DNA of 33,279 bases, from assembly GCA_016784125.1 (NCBI GenBank), contig JADHVI010000009.1, forward strand, positions 1 through 33,279. Reading direction: 5' to 3'. The notes below the pieces were generated by a model. That model saw only the letters and a program-made list of their open reading frames with translations. It was not told where the DNA came from and made no database searches. Of this stretch, positions 1 to 6,668 are shown piece after piece. How positions within the stretch are numbered: the stretch's first letter is position 1; each line of letters begins with the position of its first letter. This DNA comes from Candidatus Woesearchaeota archaeon (GTDB taxonomy: Archaea > Nanobdellota > Nanobdellia > Woesearchaeales > GCA-2686295). The position numbers and the translations under genes are program-made.

Positions 1-2
1 TC

Positions 3-242
3 ATTCAGTCAAAAATTGTCAAAAGCACCCATGGTGCAAAACTTCGACCTGTCATTGAAGCTGAAGTCGAAATTTGTGACAGAAAAATAAAAGAAAAATT
101 TACACTTGCAGATAGAGGTCATATGAGATACCAAGTCTTAATAGGACAAAATATCTTAAAACAAGGATTCTTAATTGATCCCTCTAAAGAAAGCGTTGAG
201 GTGAAGAAGAGTGAAAGCAGCCCTGATAAGTCTGGGAAGTAA
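3..242 (+). CDS. RimB-like retropepsin-fold protease (ATP-dependent zinc protease family), C-terminal part
   Basis: The reading frame is open from the window edge to TAA at 240-242 and gives 79 residues, so the N-terminus lies outside. The visible part has the family's C-terminal pattern: a basic R-P-V-I-E segment, then FTLADRGHMRYQVLIGQNIL and FLIDP. This matches the 'tL.dR..M.ypvLiGr..L...flvdp' signature of RimB/DUF785 aspartic-protease-like proteins, which usually sit beside rimK. In Pseudomonas, RimB trims the glutamate tail that RimK adds to ribosomal protein S6. Archaea have no S6, so the substrate here must differ. The gene overlaps the rimK-like gene by 32 bp, which suggests coupled translation. 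The catalytic Asp motif lies upstream of the window and cannot be checked. Confidence 0.8.
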   Translation: MQSKIVKSTHGAKLRPVIEAEVEICDRKIKEKFTLADRGHMRYQVLIGQNILKQGFLIDPSKESVEVKKSESSPDKSGK

Positions 243-1287
243 AAGTTCCGAATGGACCGCTGAGGCCATGAAGAAATACTTTGATGAAGTAGATGAAATT
301 AAACTAAAGGATATCGAAATTAATTTTTCAGGGAAAAAATCAGAGGTTCTATACAAAGGCAAACCTTTAGAGAGCTATGACTGTATATTAGCCAAAGGTT
401 CATTCCGATACGCACCATTACTTAGATCAGTAACATCACTTCTAAAAGATAAATGTTATATGCCTTTAAGCGCAGAATCATTTACGGTTGGACACGACAA
501 ATTACTAACACAATTAAAATTACAGCAAAAAAACATACCAATGCCAAGGACTTACTTGAGTGCTACAACCAGCGCTGCAAAAAAGATTCTTGAGAAAGTC
601 AATTACCCAATTATTATGAAGTTTCCACATGGAACTCAAGGCAAAGGAGTATTGTTTGCAGACTCATATGCATCAGCTTCTTCAATGCTTGATGCGTTGT
701 CAGCTTTGAACCAACCATTTCTGATTCAAGAATTTATTGAGACAGGAGGCGCTGATATCAGAGCTATAGTTGTAGGCGATAAAGTTATTGCATCTATGAA
801 AAGAAAAGCCGATATCAAAGAAGCCAGAGCAAATATTCACGCAGGCGGAATTGCTGAAGGAGTTGTACTTGATTCTTATGCTAAAAAAGTTGCAGTTGAT
901 GCTGCTAGAGCCATTGGTGCAGAAGTATGTGGAGTTGACATGCTAGAATCTGCCAAAGGACCTGTTGTTATTGAAATAAATTTGAGTCCTGGATTACAGG
1001 GCATTGCCACAGTAACAGATGTTGATTTACCAGATAAAATCGCTAGTTATTTATTCAAACAAACCATGCAATTTTTATCTGAAAACAAAAAGAATGGAAC
1101 AGCCAAAATTATGGAAGACTTGGATGCTGATAAGACAAAAGAGATTATTAGCACACTCGATTTCAGAGGCGCAAGAATTCTATTGCCAGAAGTAATCACG
1201 AAAGTTGCTGGCTTAAAAGAAACTGATGACGTTCAATTTTCTGCAGAGAAAGATAAGATTCATATCAAAAAGTTAAACATTGGATAG
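211..1287 (+). CDS. RimK-like ATP-grasp alpha-L-glutamate ligase with extra C-terminal domain
   Basis: ATP-dependent ligase of the RimK/CofF/MptN/LysX group, which adds glutamate to a protein or cofactor carboxyl group. Residues about 96-290 form the ATP-grasp fold: K137 before the glycine-rich loop GTQGKG (141-146), QEFIE (173-177), and the metal-binding EINLSPGLQG (255-264), typical of RimK. The start is GTG at 211, preceded by GAGGTGAAGA; the first residues MKAALISLG fit the family's first strand. The protein is 358 aa, about 60 longer than E. coli RimK. The extra piece (about 319-357: ARILLPEVITKVAGLKETDD and a following beta strand) resembles a SpoVT/AbrB-type swapped-hairpin half. It overlaps the upstream RimB-like gene. 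The family is clear, but protein versus cofactor substrate cannot be told from the sequence. Confidence 0.88.
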   Translation: MKAALISLGSKSSEWTAEAMKKYFDEVDEIKLKDIEINFSGKKSEVLYKGKPLESYDCILAKGSFRYAPLLRSVTSLLKDKCYMPLSAESFTVGHDKLLTQLKLQQKNIPMPRTYLSATTSAAKKILEKVNYPIIMKFPHGTQGKGVLFADSYASASSMLDALSALNQPFLIQEFIETGGADIRAIVVGDKVIASMKRKADIKEARANIHAGGIAEGVVLDSYAKKVAVDAARAIGAEVCGVDMLESAKGPVVIEINLSPGLQGIATVTDVDLPDKIASYLFKQTMQFLSENKKNGTAKIMEDLDADKTKEIISTLDFRGARILLPEVITKVAGLKETDDVQFSAEKDKIHIKKLNIG

Positions 1288-1434
1288 AAATGTCTATAAC
1301 CATTAATCACAGATTAGATAGAACACTTCTATGAATTCAACATTGAATGGTTCTTGAGCATGATCAGAATTTTTCATCACACAAAAATACAAATAACAAA
1401 CAAAACTTGACAAAAGTTATAAAAAATTCAGACA

Positions 1435-1707
1435 TTACAATAAGTTTCTTACATTGTCGATGTTCTTAGCGACTTCTTCACCTTTTTTGGTAAGAGTCAA
1501 AACCTTTAATCGACCTTGTTTCTCAAAATTTATTAATCCTGCTTTGTTCATTTCTTGTAGAATTTTTACAACATGACTATATGTGCAATCAACAATTTTT
1601 GCTAGTGAAGAAGCATAAATATCATTAGTCTTATTTAGAAGTGTAACGAGCATCATTGCCGGTTTTTCTCTGAAAAAAATGTTAAAGACTTTCTTGTTTC
1701 TTGCCAT
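1435..1707 (-). CDS. Winged helix-turn-helix (MarR/PadR-like) transcriptional regulator
   Basis: A 90-residue single-domain DNA-binding protein. After a short basic N-terminus, residues about 16-85 read as a winged helix. One helix (AMMLVTLLNKTND) is followed by a helix-turn-helix, with ASSLAKIVDCTYSHVVKILQ as the recognition region. The wing runs GLINFEKQGRLKVLTLTKKG and a C-terminal helix follows. Small proteins of this type are common in DPANN archaea. A TATA-like GCTTTAAATAT (1736-1746, read on the minus strand) lies about 34 nt before the ATG. The AT-rich repeats at 1748-1824 are candidate operator sites, so autoregulation is plausible (inference). No ligand-binding domain is present, so the signal sensed is unknown. 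Confidence 0.8.
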   Translation of the reverse strand: MARNKKVFNIFFREKPAMMLVTLLNKTNDIYASSLAKIVDCTYSHVVKILQEMNKAGLINFEKQGRLKVLTLTKKGEEVAKNIDNVRNLL

Positions 1708-1747
1708 AATTATCCCATATTTTTATTGTCTTTTCGCTTTAAATATT

Positions 1748-1824
1748 CATATGTGTTGAAATAGGCATTAACAATCATATATGTGTTAAGCTATATGTTA
1801 GAATAATGTTAGTCATATATAAAA
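1748..1824. promoter_or_regulatory. Repeated CATATGTGTT-type sites between regulator gene and convergent region
   Basis: This AT-rich stretch contains CATATGTGTT, then TTAACAATCATATATGTGTTAA (outer arms TTAACA/TGTTAA are a perfect inverted repeat), then CTATATGTTAG and AATGTTAGTCATATATAAAA. The shared core CATAT(AT)GTGTT occurs twice, about 30 nt apart. It lies just upstream of the winged-helix gene and of a Shine-Dalgarno-preceded micro-ORF, so it could be an operator. Binding is inference only. Confidence 0.4.
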
Positions 1825-1850
1825 CTATCGATTTTTAGGAGGAGAAAACT

Positions 1851-1925
1851 ATGTTAGTTGTCGTAAAGATTCTAAGTAGTGCCTGTATGAGTTATGCTTT
1901 TGAATCTTGTAGAATAATATTTTAA
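1851..1925 (+). CDS. Possible 24-residue peptide with strong ribosome-binding site
   Basis: A short frame of 24 codons (begins MLVVVKILSS, contains two Cys, ends IIF) starts at ATG 1851. A strong Shine-Dalgarno match, TAGGAGGAG (1836-1844), lies 6-7 nt upstream. It runs antisense into the last 54 bp of the acyltransferase gene at 1872-3041. The peptide is hydrophobic and matches no family I recognise. The strong ribosome-binding site is the only argument for it, and chance is quite possible. TATA-like elements lie at about 1787-1796 and 1816-1824; only the first would place the Shine-Dalgarno inside the transcript. Confidence 0.25.
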   Translation: MLVVVKILSSACMSYAFESCRIIF

Positions 1926-3041
1926 CAAACCTTTTTGTTTAACTACTAGACGCTTCTTATCTCTCCTTACAATATGACTATCATGAAGTCTTGAAATATA
2001 ATCACTGAATTTCGTCTTATGAGATCGAACATATTGCTTGTTAGATGTGGCCATGTGTATTAACTGCGCCGTTCTCTCAGCAACAGTTTGTTCATCCAAA
2101 GTATCAGTTCCGTGTTCTTCAGCTAAAGAATGAATTGCATGCTTAACAACATCACTTTCCAAAACTGGGACATTCAATCTAACTTGCAAACGCAAGTATG
2201 CAGCAAAGTCTCTAGCCACATGAATTAAATTTGATTCCTCAGGAACATAATCTTTAAACATTTCTTTAGCACTTACAGGTGCGCCAACATGCAAATATAT
2301 GGGATCAGGCACAACACTTTTTTCTGAGAAATCACTCATTAAATCACCTTTCTCAGATTTAGAAAGCCCTCTAACATACACCGCATCCTCAGGAACTTTT
2401 GCATACGCAAGTCCTAAAGGTACAAACAGGATGTCATCAATAGTAGGATCATCACTAATTTTATTTTTGAAAAAAGTATCCAACACAGTACTCAAAACAC
2501 CCTCCTTAAACACCTTAAGATTCCCTGCTCTAGATCTAGTGCCTTCAGGAAATACCATTAAAGGGACATCATTTTCTAATAAAGCTTGAAAATAAGAATT
2601 AGCTAATGTTTTGTAATCAGGATCTTTACTCCAAGATGCAGCGTCAAACTTGAAAGCACCTGCAGATTTTAATCTTAATGAAGAAATCCAATTTGTAAAC
2701 AAATTCTTTCCTGCAACAAACACAGGATAAGGAAGATCATGCTCAAGAAACTGAGTTACTAAAACTAATGAATCTAAATTACTAACATGATTGGCAACAT
2801 AAACAATTGGCGTTCTAGAAGTACGTAAAGAAGCAATATCCGCATCGATATCAGTTGAGAAAACCACATTATTCATAGCAGGATAAAACTGTCCATAAAA
2901 CTTAGAAACAGCATACAACCAAGGTTTTCTATGGCGAGCAGCCATATCAATTAATGTATCCCTAGCATTTGTAATATGAGGAGAATCAGCATTCTCGACG
3001 TAATGATCCAATGTTTCCTTAACAATTTGTTTGAAACGCAT
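1872..3041 (-). CDS. PlsB/PlsC-like glycerol-phosphate acyltransferase family protein
   Basis: Membrane-associated acyltransferase, 389 aa. Motif I is NHVSNLD (84-90), the H-x4-D catalytic pair. Motif II is around GAFKFDAASW (128-137). Motif III is FPEGTRSRAG (164-173), and KEGVLS (179-184) matches motif IV. The spacing and the sequence between motifs II and III look closer to glycerol-3-phosphate acyltransferase (PlsB/GPAT) than to the shorter PlsC proteins. The family transfers fatty acyl groups to glycerol phosphate or lysophosphatidate at the membrane. That is unexpected in an archaeon with ether-linked isoprenoid lipids, though such genes are reported in DPANN and other uncultured archaea. 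A TATA-like TTTAAAAAG (3071-3079) lies about 34 nt upstream. The family is clear; acceptor and donor are unknown. Confidence 0.8.
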   Translation of the reverse strand: MRFKQIVKETLDHYVENADSPHITNARDTLIDMAARHRKPWLYAVSKFYGQFYPAMNNVVFSTDIDADIASLRTSRTPIVYVANHVSNLDSLVLVTQFLEHDLPYPVFVAGKNLFTNWISSLRLKSAGAFKFDAASWSKDPDYKTLANSYFQALLENDVPLMVFPEGTRSRAGNLKVFKEGVLSTVLDTFFKNKISDDPTIDDILFVPLGLAYAKVPEDAVYVRGLSKSEKGDLMSDFSEKSVVPDPIYLHVGAPVSAKEMFKDYVPEESNLIHVARDFAAYLRLQVRLNVPVLESDVVKHAIHSLAEEHGTDTLDEQTVAERTAQLIHMATSNKQYVRSHKTKFSDYISRLHDSHIVRRDKKRLVVKQKGLLKYYSTRFKSITHTGTT

Positions 3042-3097
3042 AGGTTTTCGTCTTTGGGAAGAAAAAATCCTTTAAAAAGCTAAGGGAAAAAACCTTT

Positions 3098-3565
3098 TTA
3101 TTGATCAGGTTCAATCCAAACATTGTCAAACTGTCTGAAATATGCAAGATGAGGATAAGCATTTGCACTAACTTCAGCGATATGATAAACCCTAAGTTGA
3201 CCTTCTCTGTGAATATCCTTGAGCCATTCTTCCGCAGTTAAATCATCTAAAGCAATATCTCTAAGAAATGACTGAAACTCAACGTTTTGAGGTACAATTT
3301 CTCGTCCGGTTTGTAAAAGTCCAATCGCAGAATCTGGATCTTGCGTGTGAGATAATATACATCTGAGCATTGCAGTGATAGCTGCACTCGAAGTTGCTAA
3401 GAGATGATCATTAGAACCTCTGCCTGTTAAATAGCCTGTTTCACTACGCCGCGTAACTTTCTTAACAGAAACATAATCACCTGGCTTTTGCTCATAAATA
3501 TATGTGTAAGGTGATGCAAGATATACTTCAATGGTGGGCCTAATTAAAGGTAGATTACCAGTCAT
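3098..3565 (-). CDS. Conserved-looking protein of unknown function
   Basis: A 155-aa soluble protein that I do not recognise. It has no membrane segment or signal peptide. The first half is strand-like (RPTIEVYLASPYTYIYEQ). The middle has a Ser/Ala-rich helix (ATSSAAITAMLRCILSH, about 57-73) and the end is aromatic (PHLAYFRQFDNVWIEPD). It follows the acyltransferase on the same strand, 56 bp upstream of it, but that gap holds a TATA-like element, so the two may be transcribed separately. A TATA-like TTTATTTAAAG on the minus strand at about 3609-3619 sits upstream of its ATG. No ribosome-binding site is evident. Confidence 0.7.
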   Translation of the reverse strand: MTGNLPLIRPTIEVYLASPYTYIYEQKPGDYVSVKKVTRRSETGYLTGRGSNDHLLATSSAAITAMLRCILSHTQDPDSAIGLLQTGREIVPQNVEFQSFLRDIALDDLTAEEWLKDIHREGQLRVYHIAEVSANAYPHLAYFRQFDNVWIEPDQ

Positions 3566-3760
3566 TTTTTCTTATGAATTCCAAAAGCTGATTAATTAAC
3601 TTTCTTTGTTTATTTAAAGAAGAGATTAGAGAGAAGTATTTAAAGGTAATCTGAAAATAAATTTGCAACATCATTTATGGATTCTATCATAGTGATAAAT
3701 CTAGAAACTTAACAGATTTAAAAAGGTGATTAGTAGTTTCATAATTAGAGAAAAAAATCA

Positions 3761-3832
3761 CGCCCCTGCGAAGAATCGAACTCCGACCTCAAGCTCCGCA
3801 AGCTTGCATTCTATCCATTAGACTACAGGAGC
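3761..3832 (-). tRNA. tRNA-Arg (anticodon GCG)
   Basis: On the minus strand a full cloverleaf of 72 nt can be drawn. The acceptor stem is GCTCCTG/CAGGGGC with discriminator G. The anticodon stem is CAAGC/GCTTG around loop TTGCGGA, anticodon GCG, reading Arg CGC/CGU. The T arm is CGGAG-TTCGATT-CTTCG and the variable loop has 4 nt. The D arm is weak: in the standard register it pairs GTCT with GAAT and contains a C-A mismatch, although TCT/AGA pairs in a shifted register. CCA is not encoded, as usual in archaea. A run of seven T follows the 3' end (complement of 3751-3757), a likely terminator. No intron is seen. Confidence 0.9.
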
Positions 3833-3905
3833 AAACGACACGCATTCGTTTACATTGCCACTCCCCTTTTGGGTCGGACGCTACGCGTCAAGTAAAAACA
3901 AACAA
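3833..3905 (-). other. GC-rich, hairpin-prone block immediately 5' of tRNA-Arg
   Basis: This stretch of about 70 nt is clearly richer in GC than its surroundings. On the minus strand it can form GACGC-GTA-GCGTC and CCC-AAAA-GGG hairpins directly ahead of the tRNA. It holds no convincing open frame. It could be part of a longer tRNA precursor, a small structured RNA, or a remnant of another RNA gene. No C/D-box pair was found. Confidence 0.3.
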
Positions 3906-3921
3906 GAATCATTTATAAATT

Positions 3922-4344
3922 TTAACCTCTTAAGAAAAATTCTACCGCAGCATAATGTGCTTCTCGCTTTTCAGCTGAATAAGTTCTCATCATTGCAAAG
4001 TCTGGCATTATAAGAGTTGGTTTACCATAAAAAGTGACTGTATGCATCAACATTTTGTCATAAGATTCATTACTCCTAGTTAGTTTTTCTTCTTCAGGAG
4101 GAGAATAATCTTCTCTTTCAACAAGCAAATCGTAATAATCCTTTCCAAAGATTATTCTTAGATTAGGATTCTCAGCCATTATAATTCCGCTCAAGCCATC
4201 TGGTCGTATATTCATTATGTTCAAAGAAAGATAATCTAATAATTCAGTTAGTATATTTAGAGGTTTTTGACTTGTTCGCGCAATGGTTTGTCTATGAGAA
4301 AGATTGTCATATAATATGGTTTCTGTGTCAACCGTCTCTGTTAT
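3922..4344 (-). CDS. Unknown protein; coding frame extends 40 codons upstream to a Shine-Dalgarno followed by ATA
   Basis: Unrecognised soluble protein. Conventional starts give 100 aa (TTG at 4224) or 97 aa (ATG at 4215). The frame stays open further upstream to a TAG at 4360-4362, and the added part (for example NILTELLDYLSLNIMNI) looks like real protein running smoothly into the rest. No ATG, GTG or TTG occurs there. A good Shine-Dalgarno, GAGGTGG (4349-4355), is followed after four T by ATA at 4342-4344. A TATA box, TTTAAATAA (4380-4388), is placed so that transcription would begin near 4357. The gene therefore probably starts at ATA (or ACG at 4335), giving about 140 aa. The C-terminal part has an Asp/Glu-rich patch, YSPPEEEKL. 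The alternative is a damaged start codon or a sequencing error. Confidence 0.6.
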   Translation of the reverse strand: MTETVDTETILYDNLSHRQTIARTSQKPLNILTELLDYLSLNIMNIRPDGLSGIIMAENPNLRIIFGKDYYDLLVEREDYSPPEEEKLTRSNESYDKMLMHTVTFYGKPTLIMPDFAMMRTYSAEKREAHYAAVEFFLRG

Positions 4345-4388
4345 AAAACCACCTCTACACTATTTTCTTAATTTAGAAGTTTAAATAA
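4342..4388 (-). promoter_or_regulatory. TATA box and Shine-Dalgarno for the gene at 3922-4344
   Basis: Read on the minus strand: TTATTTAAAC (TATA, centre about 4384), then 27 nt later the expected start of transcription, then GAGGTGG (4355-4349), TTTT and ATA. The spacing matches the other promoters in this window and supports an unusual start codon rather than the TTG or ATG 40 or more codons further in. Confidence 0.5.
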
Positions 4389-4461
4389 TTTTCGTAGAAG
4401 AAAAAAAAGAAAAAAAAATAGAAATCAAATTGATTTCTGATCCTTAAATTCAATAAAAAAA

Positions 4462-4881
4462 TTACTCTTTGTAGATTGCTCCAACAATAGCTCCGTTGAT
4501 TAAGAATATAATCAAACCGCTAATAATCCAGTAGAACACAACCCAAGGAGATATCATCATGAAGAATGGCATTGTAACCATTCCTGAGAATGCTCCAACT
4601 AACCAAATCACAAATCCATATATTACTCCTTTGGAAGCGCCTTCTTTTGGCAATCCTTTGTACAAAAACGCGTATACTAGCGCAAAGATTATTCCCACTA
4701 ATAAACTCAGTAGTATAACCAGTGTTATGTTTCCAGCCCCTAGAGCCATTGGATCTCTCCAGATGTTTGTTGGAGGTATGTTGTAAACCCAGTTGAATAA
4801 CCATCCACAGGTTAACCAAGTGTACAATCCAGTTATGATCCAAACTACGATTCCTGCTAGAAAAATTCTTCCTATTTTCAT
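4462..4881 (-). CDS. Four-helix integral membrane protein, unknown function
   Basis: A 139-aa protein with about four hydrophobic segments: near the N-terminus (IFLAGIVVWIITGLYTWL), then ITLVILLSLLVGIIFALVYA, then VIYGFVIWLVGAFSGMV, and a long C-terminal pair around PWVVFYWIISGLIIFLINGA. A YKGLPKEGASKG loop separates helices two and three. ATG at 4881 is preferred over TTG at 4896, because the TATA-like TGTATTAAAC lies 26 nt upstream of it and GGGGTGG sits just before it. Only the general 'small membrane protein' class can be assigned. It lies alone, downstream of MnmC1 on the same strand. Confidence 0.75.
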   Translation of the reverse strand: MKIGRIFLAGIVVWIITGLYTWLTCGWLFNWVYNIPPTNIWRDPMALGAGNITLVILLSLLVGIIFALVYAFLYKGLPKEGASKGVIYGFVIWLVGAFSGMVTMPFFMMISPWVVFYWIISGLIIFLINGAIVGAIYKE

Positions 4882-4953
4882 ATTTGACCACCCCAAAAAT
4901 GTTTAATACAAATAAAGATGTTGTTGAATTATAAAAATATTTCTTTATTACTA

Positions 4954-5610
4954 TCAGAAAAGCTTTGTTGCGATAGTAGAAGGTGCTCTTCGTCCAATAC
5001 AAGGGCCATCTTTGACGTCAAAACCCGCTCTAACTAAGTTTATGCGAACATGTGTAGCACAAGAATAAGTTGCTAATAACCCACCAACTTTTAATTTAGC
5101 GCAAACATCCTTGAAAACTTCTTCACTCCACATATCAGGTTGAGTTTTAGGTGAAAAAGCATCAAAGAAACAAATATCGAATTCCTCGGATATGTCTTGT
5201 ATTGTTTGCTTTGCATCGCCAAAGACCAAGGATATATGGATGTTTTCGTTTTTATAATTATTATTTTTAATATTTTTAATAATTTCATAACTCTTAAACT
5301 TTGGACTTAATTCTTTTAACTTTTCAGATAACGATTCATCCAATTCCAAACCAACAATTCTAATCTTACAATCAGGATTAACAGCTAAAGCAGCGTCGAT
5401 TGCCGCAGCAGAATTATAACCAATACCAAAGCAGAAATCCAATATTCTGACAGTTCCTTTCTTAGCCAATTCAACAATGTTTGTAGGTTCAGCATACTTC
5501 TTAATAGCTTCTTCTTCAGCACCACTAACAGAATGATACGTTTCACCAAATTCTTCGCTGACAAAAGTAAATGAGCCATCGCCAGTCTTGAGTTTCTTCA
5601 GTTGCTTCAT
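4954..5610 (-). CDS. mnmC: MnmC-like tRNA (mnm5s2U34) methyltransferase domain protein (MnmC1 only)
   Basis: SAM-dependent methyltransferase of the MnmC N-terminal-domain family (DUF752), 218 aa. In bacteria this domain makes the last methylation of 5-aminomethyl-2-thiouridine at the tRNA wobble position. Diagnostic segments are DGSFTFVS (11-18), TYHSVSGAEEEA (24-35), the SAM loop DFCFGIGYNS (58-67), FFDAFSPKTQPDMWS (148-162) and TYSCATHVR (181-189) followed by AGF. The FAD-dependent oxidase half of bacterial MnmC is absent. The start is ATG with a TATA-like TTCTTTAAAA (5631-5640, opposite strand) 26 nt upstream, so the gene is probably leaderless. Family assignment is strong; the exact wobble substrate in an archaeon is inferred. 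Confidence 0.85.
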   Translation of the reverse strand: MKQLKKLKTGDGSFTFVSEEFGETYHSVSGAEEEAIKKYAEPTNIVELAKKGTVRILDFCFGIGYNSAAAIDAALAVNPDCKIRIVGLELDESLSEKLKELSPKFKSYEIIKNIKNNNYKNENIHISLVFGDAKQTIQDISEEFDICFFDAFSPKTQPDMWSEEVFKDVCAKLKVGGLLATYSCATHVRINLVRAGFDVKDGPCIGRRAPSTIATKLF

Positions 5611-5644
5611 AAGAAAGAGTTATTAGCATATTCTTTAAAAAATT

Positions 5645-6085
5645 TTACAATAAGAACTTAGCAAAGTACAGAACAAAAAATAATACTAAGAACAAATAAT
5701 ACTTCTTGAACAAACCCCAGACTTTATTATGTTTGTTCTCCAAAACAAATATTGAAGCTGTCAGGATTCCATACAAGAATACGAGAACAGGGATGGTCAA
5801 GCTAACAGAAAAAAACAAAAAGGCCCCTAAAGCAATATAAATGAGCCTATGAAAATCTTTTTTCAAAAAAATAAATAATACTACAAACACAACAACTAAC
5901 AACACAGCTATCCACAACCATCCAACTTCGAAAAATAAGAAGAACAGCATCAATAAAAACAAGATTTTTTGCAGAAAAACAAAGTATTTCTTACCAATTT
6001 TAAGTTCTTCTTTTGCAAGTAAAGCTATAACTAAGCCAGCGTATAATCCAACAAAAGATATTAATGTAAGAATTATGGCGTCCAT
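5645..6085 (-). CDS. Hydrophobic membrane protein downstream of a pilin-like gene
   Basis: About 146 aa, made almost wholly of transmembrane helices, roughly five. A short KIGKKY loop and a basic FLKKDFHRL stretch are the main polar parts. ATG at 6085 is preferred to TTG at 6097. Either way the gene overlaps the end of the upstream pilin-like gene (stop at 6073), so the two are co-translated. The pairing suggests a role in the same surface or secretion structure (inference); the protein itself matches no family I can name. Confidence 0.7.
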   Translation of the reverse strand: MDAIILTLISFVGLYAGLVIALLAKEELKIGKKYFVFLQKILFLLMLFFLFFEVGWLWIAVLLVVVFVVLFIFLKKDFHRLIYIALGAFLFFSVSLTIPVLVFLYGILTASIFVLENKHNKVWGLFKKYYLFLVLFFVLYFAKFLL

Positions 6086-6537
6086 GTTGATCCACAAGGT
6101 GATCCATCTGCAAATTCTATCTCAGAACTACCAATACCAGTCCAAACAATACCAAATTCATCCACTATGAATTTCACAGTAGAGTTATACTCATTTGTTT
6201 CCAAGAATAAACAGAAATCACCCGCAACTCCTAATCTTTCTCTTAAATCTTCATAATCCTCAGCAGCCAAATCAAAGAATACATCCTCATGAAACTCGTT
6301 TGAAACAGGATCAATTAATCCCTCTTCGAAAATCCTTTCGGCAACTACATCTCCCTTATTTGTAAGTTCCCGAGCCTTAGACTCCTTCTCACCACCAATA
6401 AGAGAGTAGAATATAACAATAATCAGTACAAAAACAAGTAGTCCTATGATTAAGTCGATAGACCAAGCTTGTCCCTTTCGACCTATCGAAAGTCCAAAAA
6501 TCTGTGATTTTTGATAGTTTCTAGAATTTCTTCTCAT
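6073..6537 (-). CDS. Type IV pilin-like protein with class III-type signal
   Basis: 154 aa. A basic N-terminus (MRRNSRNYQK) leads to RKGQAWSIDLIIGL and a single hydrophobic helix (about 29-47: LIIGLLVFVLIIVIFYSLI). This is the arrangement of archaeal prepilins, which are cut next to KGQ by an EppA/FlaK-type peptidase. The rest is an acidic soluble domain with two cysteines (CLFLE and PCGS near the end) that could form a disulfide. The ATG is preceded by GGGGTGTGAG. It leads an overlapping pair with the membrane protein at 5645-6085. It could be a minor pilin or a pseudopilin-type assembly component. Confidence 0.65.
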   Translation of the reverse strand: MRRNSRNYQKSQIFGLSIGRKGQAWSIDLIIGLLVFVLIIVIFYSLIGGEKESKARELTNKGDVVAERIFEEGLIDPVSNEFHEDVFFDLAAEDYEDLRERLGVAGDFCLFLETNEYNSTVKFIVDEFGIVWTGIGSSEIEFADGSPCGSTWTP

Positions 6538-6668
6538 CTCACACCCCTATCATGTTCTTAAAAGATTGAAGTTTAAAAAAGTTTCTTTTTTAAGCCTCTA
6601 AAAAAAAACAATAAATTTATATATCATAATTGTAAGAATTTATACTGCGAAGCATTGAGGTGAACGTA

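Noticed and set aside
3700-3745. GAAACT...AGTTTC inverted repeat
   Set aside because: The arms are only 6 bp, separated by about 20 nt of AT-rich sequence, with no promoter or gene relation; likely chance.
4520-5002. A 160-codon frame on the minus strand
   Set aside because: It overlaps the membrane protein and MnmC1 in another frame, and its composition (basic, no consistent fold pattern) looks like a shadow.
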